From Harmothoe impar (lineage: Eukaryota > Annelida > Polychaeta > Phyllodocida > Polynoidae), in NCBI GenBank assembly GCA_947462335.1, contig OX381720.1:41771152-41835151 (forward strand): a DNA stretch of 64,000 bases, written 5' to 3'. How positions within the stretch are numbered: position 1 is the stretch's first letter; each line of letters opens with the position of its first letter. A model generated the notes under the pieces. The model was not told the DNA's origin. It saw only the letters and a list, made by a program, of their open reading frames with translations, and did not search any database. Shown one piece after another: positions 46,723 through 58,239 of the stretch. Made by a program: the position numbers and the translations under genes.

Positions 46723-47812
46723 CCCATTAAGCAATGTTGACTGGGCTTGACATATTTAACTAAAAATAAAGTTATTTGGTTATCAAACGGCATTATGCAG
46801 AGAGATTAAACTACCAGCAGTTCTAGTGATAGACACCAGACGGCGCCGTGACCGGAAGTGCCAATATCGCCCACGTTTGACGGGCATGGTCTGCTAAAAT
46901 GCTACGGGACTACTCACGTTTCATGGCCTAGAACCATTAATATTGATCGTACCAACAAACCATGGACATATATGGACTCGTGACGGTATTTGCCATCGAT
47001 ATTGACTACTTTAAATTAAGCTACGATGAGATATTTCCATCTTTAGGTACGTTTCAATAGTAGAGAATGGGCGATCTGTAGCCGGTGTCCCGCACGTTTT
47101 TGTATAGACTGTAAGCCGCACCAGCGATCTCATTATGGACACTTTAGTACTGTAGTTTACATCTAGAAACTTGCATATAAGCCGCGCCAGCAATCTGACT
47201 CGCATAATAGCTGTGGCTTATACGCGAGGTTTTACGGTATGGGTCTCCGAAGTTGGTCAAACTTTTTTTTTCTTAAGTCCTAGGCATTATAAAAAATGAA
47301 GTCCCCACTTTCAATTCTAAGACATTGCGGCCTTATTTGCTTTAAATGAAAAAGGTATGAAGTTTGTCAGCATCAGTACCATGAGTCAACTACTTTGGTA
47401 CCTTGAGCCACTTTGGCACATTGGCACACCCCATTCAGGGGGTTACTAGACTGCGTGCTCACACATGAATTTCTTAAATTTCAATTTATTTTTCCTGGTA
47501 ATGTAACTATCTAAAATAAAAATGGGTTCTTTAAACATTTCATACCAAAGAACATCGAAAAGGGCATGGACACCTGTAGTCATTAAGCAGAAAGCCCTCA
47601 GTTAGGGAGGTTGGCTTGGAATTCACCCATTATTGGTTGAAAAGTACAGCAAAAGGTGATAAACGTGGTAGATTAATCATCTGCTGGAGAGAGGAAGAAT
47701 TCAATCCCCAAAATTGTTAAGTAGCAGAGAGCTGAATTTTTTATGGCTGCAACTTGGCACTTAAAACAGGGCAAAGTGGTTGACTCAAGGTACATGGCCG
47801 ACTCAAGGACAT

Positions 47813-48036
47813 GTTACCCTAGTAGTCTTCCACTTGCCCCCCAGACAACCTCTAGTGTTAGAATGGGGTTTGAGGCATAAAAATCTATAAATGGAGACTC
47901 TAAGGTCACAGATGGTGAATGCTATTTTAGGGTACATAGTAGTCTTCTATACTTGCCCTCCACACAACCTCCAGTGTCATAATGGGGCTTGGAGCATACA
48001 ATTCTATAAATGGAGACTTCGGTGTCACAAATGGTG
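47813..48036. repeat. two tandem copies of a roughly 107-base unit
   Basis: 47,813-47,920 and 47,930-48,036 share TAGTAGTCTTC, ACAACCTC, ATAATGGGG and TCTATAAATGGAGACT. No coding frame spans both. Confidence 0.75.
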
Positions 48037-48911
48037 ACACTGACTGGGATATTTACCTGGATGATTGTAGAGGTAGTAGAAATAATAGCATCAGCAACTA
48101 GAGGTCGACTGAAGTAGCTGGGTGTAGAGTGGCCTAGAAGGTTAGTGTAGTTTGATTTTTCAAATGCATAAGTCAACGTTTTAAAACGAAAACCATAAGT
48201 GATTTATGTAAAAGAGGGTGCTTTAACCACATTGGCCTCCACTACGATGGTGTCACGGTAGGAATAGCATAGGCGCACACACATGGTAACTACAGAACAG
48301 GGTGTCTGTTTCTGGAGAAAAAAAGTCTATCTATAATGGTTGGGGCTAGATACAGACAAATAATTGTATGCTAAAATGCATCAGTATGCACCAGTTTGAC
48401 TGAGTAATAAGTAAACTGATGCATTGGCTGCTTTTCGAAAAAGACTTAATAGACTAATACCCTGACCTGCAGTTAAGAATTTCGGAAAGACATAACAAAT
48501 ATTTGTATCTGCATGAATCATAGAGAATGGGCAAAATACAACTCCCTCTATGGGCAATAAGAGTCTCATCGGGCCCATTTACACCATTTCCAAAAATTGT
48601 CAGAGAATATAAAGCCATTCCTGTTTTCTATTTTTTTCACTTTTTATCAAACATGACATCATGCACCACCCTCCCCCCCTCCCCCCCTTGTCATGTTTTG
48701 TCATGGTCCTTGGTACCCCCCCTCCCCCCCCCCCTGCAGCATGACGTCATTTATGGACAGCCCCTTATTACTAGGTCAGGCCTGATTGCCTGCTGCTCAA
48801 TACACCCTTCCTCCTCTTCAATCCAATACCCTATTAAAATTCAAGGCACTACTTTCAGGTGTCTACCCATGATTCATATAGTGAATAAGGATAACCAGTC
48901 GGTTCTATTAA

Positions 48912-49006
48912 TGGGTGATTGGGGATCAAACAAACCCACTGCCCTGTGCTGGAGCTGGCAACAGGGTCAGTCCAGGTAAAATCAGCCAGTGGGGATCAGC
49001 AAGTGC
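48912..49006. repeat. inverted repeat left of the SAP-like exon
   Basis: GATTGGGGATCAAACAAAC to CAGTGGGGATCA pairs with 49,745-49,838 in reverse, sharing GTCCAGGTAAAATCA. Confidence 0.7.
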
Positions 49007-49007
49007 T

Positions 49008-49203
49008 ATATATGTGCCTCTACATGGGTACCCACATATTTTACCAGGTCGCAGTGTCAATTTTTAGCAAAAGGGCCATGTTGCCATGTCGATTTTTATC
49101 CATATAGAATAAACCAGGGCCTGATAAAAAAAAAAGGTCTGTCCGTCGATTTTTAAAAGGGCTGTGTCGCCCGTGTTGATTTTTAGGTATGTAGAGGCAC
49201 ATA
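49008..49203. mobile_element. TGTCGATTTTTA MITE-like element, copy 3
   Basis: The ends are TATGTGCCTCTACATGGGTA and GTAGAGGCACATA. It abuts the left arm of the inverted repeat at 48,912-49,006. Confidence 0.72.
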
Positions 49204-49309
49204 ACCATATGGGTGATTGGTGCCAATTGAGGGTCAGTGTGGGGATGAAAATGCAGCTGTACTCAGTATGCATACATGCTCTACAGAGCACCTGCTCATG
49301 GATGCACCT

Positions 49310-49579
49310 TCAGTGATAACTCATGTCTCTGGTACATAAGGTTAATGGAGGTGGTAAAGGTAACTGACCCCAGTCTATAGTAACCTTATCCTTAATAACT
49401 TCCTCCCTATCTTCTGTCAGCCCATCTGGGTCTATACTCAGTCCTATTGCTGCAGCAGCCTTACACAACTCTATGAGGGGGGCCTTTGTAAGTTTAGACA
49501 CAGTCACACCATGTGCCTTAAGATGTGCCTGTAACTCTTTCACAGAGTGAGAGCTCCACATTCCGTCAAGTTCTACCAT
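49310..49579 (-). CDS. possible exon with a SAP-like motif, transposon-derived
   Basis: Opens MVELDGMWSSHSVKELQAHL, followed by KAHGVTVSKLTKAPLIELC, a helix-turn-helix pattern like a SAP DNA-binding motif (VKELQAHLKAHGV...LIELC). The coding part probably ends at the donor TGGG|GTCAGT (phase 1, about 49,370). A phase-1 acceptor at about 48,137 would continue it as HSTPSYFSRPLVADAIISTT to a GTAAAT donor at 48,048, but no further exon was found. Inverted repeats of about 90 bases flank it, so it may be a fragment of a mobile element's gene and not a host gene. Confidence 0.4.
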   Translation of the reverse strand: MVELDGMWSSHSVKELQAHLKAHGVTVSKLTKAPLIELCKAAAAIGLSIDPDGLTEDREEVIKDKVTIDWGQLPLPPPLTLCTRDMSYH

Positions 49580-49744
49580 GGTTTATAAGTGAAGAGTTTG
49601 GATGCAAAACAACATATATCTCCATCCCAGAATTGAAGCATATAGTGCTTTTTGTAAAGACAGCCTGGGGTCAACTATCATACTTTGGTAACAGAGTGTA
49701 TACTGAGTAGGTCCTAATGGTATGAAAAATAGTAAATCTTCAAG

Positions 49745-49838
49745 TGATCCCCACTGGTTGATTTTACCTGGACTTACCCTACTGACTGCACACAGCACAA
49801 GGGACTGTGTTTGTTTGATCCCCAATCAGCTATAAATA
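49745..49838. repeat. inverted repeat right of the SAP-like exon
   Basis: Reverse-complement partner of 48,912-49,006. Just beyond its outer end is AGCTATAAATAGC, a TATA-box-like sequence pointing towards the exon. Confidence 0.65.
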
Positions 49839-49973
49839 GCACAACTGGACAACTCTATTGTGAGTGACAACATACCGGCCATGGACGTGTATGGTCACTC
49901 CGGGAGTGTGAGGGTCGGTCCTGTTTTACTAGGCATGGTCGGGTGACCTGAAATTTTATTCATTATTTGGCCT

Positions 49974-50246
49974 TAGGCCAAAAAAAAGGTTTGTTTTAGG
50001 GCACCTGACCGACCCTATCAAAACAGGGCCGACCCTACTTTTTTTTATCCAATTTTGAAGACATTTTTATATTTTTACACTTTTTTGGGGTCAATTTTAG
50101 GTTTACAAAAATTTTCGGAATTTTTACACTTTTTTGATATTGTGAAGAGGAAAAGTAAGAAAAAAATCAAAAAAAATCCGACCTACCGACCCTACATTTT
50201 CATCCCATGTTACCTGAAACAAACCTCTTTTTTTATTTGGCCTTAT
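49974..50246. mobile_element. TTAGGCCAAAAAAA foldback element, copy 1
   Basis: The left end TTAGGCCAAAAAAAAGG matches the right end CCTCTTTTTTTATTTGGCCTTA in reverse. The interior has GACCGACCCT and AAAATTTTCGGA. A truncated right half of another copy precedes it (49,910-49,973). Confidence 0.65.
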
Positions 50247-51222
50247 AATGATGCAGTACCAGTGTGGCCTGGTGAGTGGGGTTGTTAGTGTTGGTGGGTG
50301 TGCAGTCCAGGATAGGGGTCAGATAGAGGTAGTCTCTGGTCCCAACTCTATAATAATAGAGTCATATAAAAGACTCATATATTAAAAAAAATGTGTGGAC
50401 AAACTTGTCTTCAGGAGTTGACCAACTAAATCCTGTACACAGCAGGGGCATGAAATAACGATCTGAATATATAACAGGGGACATATAATTATAAACCAGA
50501 AATAGGCTCGTCAGACTTATCTTAAACCCGCAGATCTTACTGCACGTCCAGTAACAGTCAGAGTGCAGTCGGGACAGGTACTCAGCCCTATATATAGGGG
50601 CGCTGGGGGTTTAATATAGCACATGTTAGAGTTCCCACTGCTACTACGTAACAGGGGGATTGTTGGAGGGCGGGGGGGGGGGGGCAAACAACGGCCTCCA
50701 TGTGGTTAGGTAGCTTTACCATAATTACACCGATTAGACCGAACTTTATTTAATTCAATACCGGCGGGTTGTAGAAATCTGCAATATGCAGTATAATGAT
50801 ATGTAATATGTCTATTGATTTGTCGATTTGGTGAGAGAAGGCCCCTTGGGAGTAACTTTGGCATAAATAGGGTTATTTGGGACCAATTCGCACATAAAGA
50901 CTTTGTATCTGGGAGCAAGCTGGGCAAAAGCGGGCTTATTTGGGGTCGATGTAGCAAAACTTTGAATTTGATGATTTCAATGGTATCATCTCAGTTCATT
51001 TCCCCCATGATAGCCACACACCAGGGTCATAACATTAAAATCTATCTTTAATTATCCCCAGGTTATAGTAATACATACCTTTCACCATACAATATGATAT
51101 TTTAAATGTATGTATTTATGTGTATCTCATGATACATATATGGGCATCTATATTTAGGTTGTTTACCCCAAAATAGAAAGAATATGTCTACAAAAGTGAC
51201 AAAAGTGTGAGACTTATCATTA

Positions 51223-51901
51223 CACTGAAAACCCTATCCGATGGGAATGTCATCGGTGATGATGACCTAAGGGTCATCAATTGTTGATGACGACCCAAAG
51301 TAATCACATTGAGTACCTATATTTCTGCCACTAGGGGGCCTTACTATACACTGATGTATATTCCATGAGCCATTCTGGCCATTAACTATGGCAATAGCAA
51401 TAATGAATGCTACATTGCCCCTGTATAATATGCAGGATGTTCAGTGTCTTTTATTTTGACTCTATTAGAAGTAATTTGATCATTTTTGGGTCTGAATTTA
51501 GATAGGAGTTAACATTTCCAAAGTACAGACACCTCTTTCCTGTATTCAGCTAAAGCTCAAAGAGTCAGGAGGCACTGCCATTGGTATTACATACATACAT
51601 GTCTTATTGGGACTGATGGCTGATAAACATGTCCCAGATAAAGGAGTTTAATAGATGAAGGGGTATTAAGTACTTGCATTGAAATATGGCAAAACAACAA
51701 AAATACAAAAGTAATCAATATGACCTATGGTGATCATAATGACTTGTGCTGCAATCCAGGAAAATGTGATCAATATGATGACCAGGGGTCATCACATATG
51801 ATGACTCTAAAGAGCACCAGGTACTCTGCCAGGCCACAATCAAAATGATCACCCAAAGGTCATCATCACTGATCACCTTTTGCGCCATAGGGTTTTCAGT
51901 G
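51223..51901. mobile_element. GGTCATCA-word inverted-repeat element
   Basis: Terminal inverted repeats CACTGAAAACCCTAT and complement, flanked by TA on both sides. Words GGTCATCA and TGATGACC recur next to each end (51,253-51,295 and 51,770-51,870). The core is unique AT-rich sequence. Non-coding. Confidence 0.8.
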
Positions 51902-52489
51902 TAGACAGGAAAATATATTGTGAAAACAATGCAAAAGACTGCATGTTGATATCTACTCTAGATCAAGCCCTATCAGGCAGAATATGTGGCAAAGTCAGAG
52001 CTAATTTGTGAAACCATCCCCATAGGCTGCAGCAGAGAAAGGTGGTCATTGGTACGCCTCTAGGCAGGGCACGCACACCAACTGACCTTTGTCTCCAAGC
52101 AGAGTCCTAGTCCTACCGTCAGGTAGGATAGTGTGGGCCACTGTGGCTGCTACACTTGGCTACCTGTGCTACCTGTGTACAGACCCCTGTCCTTTCCATG
52201 CTCCCCACAGTGTTGTAGGTATGCAGGCCATGTGCTTTAAGGACCGCAGCAATGTTGACACAAAGCAGAGGGGGGACTTTGCTAAATGTGGGTATATCTC
52301 CAGATTAATGCAAAATTGTGTGTTCTGCATCCCAGTAATATCATTTATTATTCAAATCCATGAGATTATGCCATTTTAATGCATCCAAATGCATGCATTT
52401 TCACCAGAATGCGATGCTCAAAGCAGAGGGGGAACTTAGAGTTGACTACCCTGTTTCTGTTACCAGAAACATCTGACCTCCCCCCTGAG

Positions 52490-52566
52490 GTTTAGCTCAG
52501 TGGTGGCCCGTGAGGCAGGGTGATTACCTGTAGCACTAGAGGCCGTGAGATCCATATTCTCTGCCC
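52490..52566 (+). repeat. degenerate tRNA-like or SINE sequence
   Basis: GGTTTAGCTCAGTGGTGGCC resembles a tRNA A box and D arm, but the expected B box is reduced to CCGTGAGATCCAT and the arms do not pair. Likely a SINE relic. Confidence 0.25.
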
Positions 52567-53265
52567 CACTTGGTGCACGTTAATAGGCTATCATTTGTTT
52601 GATAAGAACTATAGAATAGAAAATCCAAAAGGATATTGAGGCCACAACATCTTGCAATATGTTTGAATGTCTATATCCATATTTATGGAATTTGTAAATA
52701 TTCTGTGACAACTTACATCCAGTGAACCCATTAATTTAGCAATGGATATGCCCTTACATCACCTAATTTCCGTTCATACCTACAGAATATACAGTCATGT
52801 TGAAATGAATTGCTCAATTCTAGTTTTTATGAGCAGATATACTTAAAATAATGATAGAAAAGGGGGCTTAGCACCAAAATGTAGGGAAAATCATCCCCTA
52901 CACACTAGTGGTATCAGGATAATTCATTTTAAAGCCATAAGGCACGGATTCAGGATGAGAGGATATGTGCCCAACTCAGAGACTCTACAAATATGCCAGC
53001 TCAATGCAGAAACTGTTGTACACAAGAATATACTCAGAATGACTACTATTATACCATCAATTTTTCTGACAGCCCAATGGATGGGCTGCTAGCCCAGAGC
53101 CTTGGCATTCTTACAGTATCAGAATATTTCTGATATTCCATTTATTTTTTACAAAAGAAAAGGGAAAAAACTAAAGTGGAGTAGAGAAGGGGCCGTTTTC
53201 GCGGCCCTCAGCGATACAGGTAAACACCCTACTATATTTATACATAACTATGGGTATCGACCCCT

Positions 53266-53632
53266 AAAATCGACATGGCGACATGGCCATTTCTTAAAAT
53301 CGACATGCCGACATGGCCATTTCTTAAAATCGACATGTGACATGGCCATTTAAGTGACATGTGACATGGCCATTTCTTAAAATCGACATGTGACATGGGG
53401 CTTAGTGACATATAGAAAAATCTCTCATTTGGAGTACAGTACCGGTAGGTTACCCAACTTTTTCTTCAAATTTTTGGTCCTGTAGATTGTTAATTTTACA
53501 AAATTTTCCTGGGGCCACATGTCAGGCCCCAATACCCCCCATGTATTAATCCCTTAGTGACACTAGTGACATGACTTTTTCCTTAGTGACATGTGACATG
53601 GTCATTTCTTAAAATCGACATGCGACATGGGG
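53266..53632. repeat. ACATGGCCATTTCTTAAAATCG tandem words
   Basis: About five imperfect units at 53,266-53,400 (CGACATG, GACATGGCCATTTCTTAAAA) and two at 53,570-53,632. The words resemble the TGTCGATTTTTA MITE-like family in reverse. Confidence 0.65.
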
Positions 53633-54439
53633 ACCCCCCCATCTACCCCCCTATAACTGATTGATTCGGTCACCCTACCTAGACTAGGTCCCAGTCCAGT
53701 GGTCTGTTTGCCCAAAATACCTCGGACATAAATAGAATAATCAAGTATAATATTATGTAACTCGACCTATATGGACACACCCAGTCACCAGTGTGTCCAA
53801 GGAGAGAGTAGAACTCTACGTGTGTTTTAAACTGGACTTCCCATTTCATTTCTGCTTTTGAGTGAGTATGTGCTTTCACTTCCGTTGGACGTTAGATCAT
53901 ATTTTACAGCAGGTTCTGTGTGTATACAATACAATGTATGTGTAATACATCGTGTCATGAATTCAAAGGAGAATATATGTATATGGGAGCTTCCATAAAG
54001 TACGTACGCACCAAGGGGGGGGGGGGGGTGGGGGGTGGTCTATTTTCTGAAGAAAAAAAATTGCGTACATAAACCTTTTATTCTAATGCGTACAAGAACT
54101 TTAGGGGGTGAGGGGGGGGGGTCAATTTCTGTAGAAAATTTGCTTACATACTTCATGGAAGCCCCCCATACATTCAAAAGTAAGATTCGCTACGGATTTT
54201 TTCATCATAAAAGGATGAATACCTATGATTTCATTGGTTGGGGGGGGGGGGGGTGCTTAAAAGGGCATTCTCACCACTCGCACTTAGCCACATTGTAGAC
54301 TAGAAGAGTGCTTGATTTGTGAGTGGGATACGTTCGGTGATTATGCCACTTTAAAAGGCTGAGGTTGTATTGTCTTTATAACAAGAGACTGTGGGGCTAG
54401 GATACATGTATAGTAGAGGGGGTGCAGAGGGGTCCCCCC

Positions 54440-54640
54440 CTGAGGTCACAAAGTCGCCTCTTTTAAGGGCTACAGGTCGCAAAGTCGCTTTTTTTGCAAA
54501 AATATCCAGGTCGCAGGTCACTTTTTTATTATACATTAGTATGGCCATTTCAAAACAACAGGTCGCAGGTCACAAAAATTAATGGTCCAGGTCGAAAAGT
54601 CGCCTGGAAAACAGCCCAGGTCGCCAAAAAACCCTCTGCA
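54440..54640. repeat. CAGGTCGCAAAGTCGC word cluster
   Basis: Six or more diverged CAGGTCGC or AAAGTCGC words about 300 bases upstream of the galactosyltransferase gene. Its regulatory meaning is unknown. Confidence 0.55.
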
Positions 54641-54938
54641 GTCACAGTAGAGCTGTTTAATTACTATTACCATATAGGGTTGAAATGTGATTTAACCGTT
54701 TAACACACCATGCCATCCTAATAAAAGTTAACACATTCCTATGCTCTTCAATTCAGATGCTGCAGTGTAAAAGGAGCTTGAAGCAGTTAAATTGGGTCTC
54801 TCTCCAAGCATCAACACATACTCTACTATAGTAACGCTCAGCAGTTAAAGTGGGTCTCTCACCAAGCATCCACACAGTACTCTACGATAGTAATGCTCAA
54901 GCATGGTGAGAGCATCACCTTAAGAATACTACACTGAC

Positions 54939-56159
54939 ATGGAATTTCAACAAGCACTTAGAAAATGTGGACTTCTTGTGGGCTTCTTGTTTTTCATCCT
55001 GATACTGGGTCTGCTCAGGTCAGACAAGCTGCTAAACAATTACACAATCATAACACACACTTTCAGGCATAATACAACTTCAGCTAATGTCTCCCACCTT
55101 CCGCGTGAGCTAACGGGAATTCAACCATTGCCCACTGCTCACCCATTGATAAGAAACAGAACACAGCTAAATATAACTATGACAACAGAGTCATTCATGC
55201 AATATAAAATAGCACCTAATGATTCTAACATTCCCAAGGAGTTGAGGGGAGGTCATGCAATGCTCAAAGCTAGATCCTATCCTAAAACCCCTCGCAGACC
55301 AAGTTGTGATAGCTGTTTCAAATATGTGTACAACACAACGTTGAGGCCAACTTCATGTGATGCAAAGGGAGAAATCAAAATGTTGATCTTTCTAACGACT
55401 GTTCCTCAGGCCCGCCAAGAACGAGATGCTATACGAAACACATGGCTGAGTGTGACAAAGAACAACACCAAGTCTGTGAGGTACATGTGGCTGTTGGGCT
55501 CTGGCTGGCCGGCTGAGCAGCAGGCCCAGCTGGAGAAGGAGCACCAGCTATTTGGTGATATCCTGCAGGACAACTACATAGACAGCTACTTCAACCTCTC
55601 CATCAAGGTGATGGGAGGGTTTAACTTTGCGCATAAAACAAACTGCAGCAGAGCAGAGTTTGTCATGCGCACAGCCGATGATGGCTATGTGAACATCCCC
55701 AATGTTCTTAATCTCCTGCAAAGAGAAGGCAACCACAGTAAACTTCAGCATGGGATGTTTGGACCATGTAAAATAACGAGAACTTTAGTTGTCCGTCGTA
55801 AATCAAGCAAGTGGGCAGTGACGTTGAACGAGTGGGGCCCGAGAACATACCCACCATACTGTGCAGGAACAACCTTCATGATGTCAACTCCCACCATGAA
55901 CAAACTCTACAAAGCCGCAGAAAATGTGCCGTATTTTGTGATGGAGGATGTCTACTTTGGATTGGTTGGAGAGCAGGCTAAAATACCGATAGTAATACAA
56001 AAGTCCTTCTTGTTAGGGGTACCAAGGATTGATGTCAAACAACTCAAGCAGCCTTGTGGTTTGATTGATAACGACTGGCGGGCCTTACACCAAGTGCCCT
56101 GGGGAAAGCAATTGGAAATATGGCAACATTGTCAGAAATCAAAAAATATACCTCCATAA
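54939..56159 (+). CDS. beta-1,3-galactosyltransferase family (GT31), intronless
   Basis: 406 residues in a single exon, a normal length for the family. It is a predicted type II Golgi membrane enzyme that adds galactose or a related sugar from a UDP donor to glycan acceptors. Seen: a short cytoplasmic start, a membrane anchor at about residues 9-27, a stem with many N-glycosylation sites, and a catalytic domain from about 145. GT31 motifs are present: RDAIRNTW (162-169), DNYIDSYFNLSIK, YPPYCAG (304-310) and EDVYFG (336-341). The usual DDD metal-binding triplet reads ADD (246-248), so activity may be altered. It starts in GACATGG context. An AATAAA hexamer overlaps the stop codon; I saw no better poly(A) signal. 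The gene is nested in the ankyrin gene's giant intron, on the opposite strand. Acceptor specificity cannot be told; B3GNT-type activity is possible. Confidence 0.92.
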   Translation: MEFQQALRKCGLLVGFLFFILILGLLRSDKLLNNYTIITHTFRHNTTSANVSHLPRELTGIQPLPTAHPLIRNRTQLNITMTTESFMQYKIAPNDSNIPKELRGGHAMLKARSYPKTPRRPSCDSCFKYVYNTTLRPTSCDAKGEIKMLIFLTTVPQARQERDAIRNTWLSVTKNNTKSVRYMWLLGSGWPAEQQAQLEKEHQLFGDILQDNYIDSYFNLSIKVMGGFNFAHKTNCSRAEFVMRTADDGYVNIPNVLNLLQREGNHSKLQHGMFGPCKITRTLVVRRKSSKWAVTLNEWGPRTYPPYCAGTTFMMSTPTMNKLYKAAENVPYFVMEDVYFGLVGEQAKIPIVIQKSFLLGVPRIDVKQLKQPCGLIDNDWRALHQVPWGKQLEIWQHCQKSKNIPP

Positions 56160-56463
56160 ATAAAACTACAGCCAATAATCTATAATGTTTTCCCACCACA
56201 ATATTAGGCTGTGATGAATTAAGCAGCAGTAATGTTACCATATCTGCGATAATTCCGTTGAAGAACTACATCAGGAATGTGGGTTGGAGATAATACGCCT
56301 ACAGTAAAACATTGTGCATAAGTCAAACTTGCGTATTAGCAGCACCTGGACTTTGGGAATATCCCACAAGTCTCACAGGGGGTGTAATTATGGCGCATTT
56401 AGTACCATTCTAAACACTGGCGTATAAGCCTAAGCCGTACCCTAACTTTGTCTAGATCCTATA

Positions 56464-56761
56464 AGGGAGTGTTCATCTATTAGTTACAGGGGGGGCGTAC
56501 AAATTTCTGACCCCCCCTGTGGGGGTGGCGTAAACATTTCTGACCCCTCTTGAAGGGGGGGCATAACAAGTTCAGCCCCTTTTAAGGAAAAAAGCCTGTG
56601 CGTTACAATAGTTCAAAGGGGGGGGCCAACATATTTCAGCGCCTTCGGCGAGGGGGGGCATTAATCGCTTTACGCGCTCTCGAGCGTGGGGTGTAAAACA
56701 TTTTCGCCCCTCCGCCCAAAAACTCACCACATCCCCTGTAATTAATAAATGAACACTCCCT
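56464..56761. mobile_element. AGGGAGTGTTCAT inverted-repeat element
   Basis: The ends are AGGGAGTGTTCAT and the exact complement. The G-rich interior has three related GGGGGGGCATAACA-like units. It has inserted into a GCGTATAAGCC repeat: removing it restores CCTATAAGGCCG. Confidence 0.75.
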
Positions 56762-57167
56762 AGGCCGTACTGCCGATCTAACTTGCATACTAGTATTATT
56801 AGCTGCGGCCTATACACAAGGTTTTACAGTAATTCTAATGTACAAGCTGACTGAATCTGGCAGACATTTGAGATACAGCAGGTAGGAAAGCAGCAACAAG
56901 CGCAAGTTCCTCGGGAAGAGAACACACAATGATTTCTTCGAAACGCTCACCATGGTATAGTGGCTCAACGCTACGGGATGACCTAGACCAGTGGTAACAA
57001 GGCACTGAACAGAAGCTGACGTTCAAGCTCGATTATCAGAACACTGTGACCCTCCGTGTCCAAATATTGTAACATCAGGATAGGGTAGGACAATTAGTTA
57101 ACCCTATTTATGCCTGATACTACTGCATATTGTAAACACTAGTAATTGGCTAGCGTATACCTTGGTT

Positions 57168-58231
57168 GCCCGGTCCAGAAGGCAGTAGCTACTTCTTAAA
57201 TCAGTGACCACTGATACCAAACTGATTCACCACTTCATATTTCAGTATGCACTGATCCAACACTCCCAAAACTACTAATCCCCCACTGCTTTATTCAGTG
57301 CAGAGCCAGTAGTCCACTGAACTGCCACTGATATCTCTTTGTCAGATGATGGGCTATTTCTAGGGCTACTGATCCAACACTTCTGGGACATAGTCCCCAG
57401 GGCGAGTGTCAGTGTAATTCAGTAGTCACTGATTCAATACTGACATACTGGTACTTCTGGCCTACTTTTATTTGGGTTACTAGACACATTCAAATCTGAC
57501 AGTTGCACAGAATGCGCCAGAATCCAGTGGGGCCAAGAGAGAAACACATAGGGAGCATATTTTACAGAAATATTCTGACAAGGAGGCTACTCAATCTTAC
57601 AAGAATGGGCATACAATACTTTCAAGACCCTGTGATCACAGTGGACTACTTGAAATAGAATTAGGATTTCACTATGGTAAGTAAACCACACAAACCTGTT
57701 CTCACACTAACAGTCTCAATCATTCTATTGGGTCAACATCTTGAAAGGTCTTTTGAATTGAACATGTATATACATTTCTCTATACACTGATTGCTCACCT
57801 TAGCATCAGTACTACTAATGCCACACTGCTACAGCAGTGCTTCATCAGTAGTCTACTGGTCGCTACTGCTAATACAGTGGTTGCTCAGTAGCACTGATCC
57901 AATACTGCCACAATCCCAGTTTTCGATGGGCTACAACTCCTACTGAATAGCCACTGCTGCAGCAGTGCTAAATCAGTAGGCTACTGATCAAGCACTACCA
58001 CCTCATTTACATATTTCGGACATACTGATCCACTACTGCTTGCACACTGATCATACACTGCTCTATCACTGGACCACTACTACCCTATTCTGTAATGTTA
58101 GGCAGTGGGCAGACAGAAGATGCTGATTTGGCACTGTTACTGACACTGTTTCAACACTGAAGAACTACTGCCACACTCAACTGTTTTAGCACTGGTTTAA
58201 CACTGTCCTTCCACTGCATTCTGGCCCGGGT
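57168..58231. mobile_element. CACTGATC/CAGTAGTG-word inverted-repeat element
   Basis: The ends are GCCCGGTCCAGAAGGCAGTA and an imperfect complement (CACTGCATTCTGGCCCGGGT). The interior has dozens of diverged words such as CACTGATCCAACACTGCC, CAGTAGTCCACTG and CACTACTG. A word-poor stretch lies at about 57,480-57,780. No coding frame. Confidence 0.65.
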
Positions 58232-58239
58232 GGTCATCT

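Noticed and set aside
47922..48176. 84-codon minus-strand ORF as an independent gene
   Set aside because: No promoter or domain. Part of it might be a second exon of the SAP-like fragment, noted there at low confidence.
53102..53353. 83-codon plus-strand ORF
   Set aside because: Its second half is the translated ACATGGCCATTT tandem repeat; no domain.
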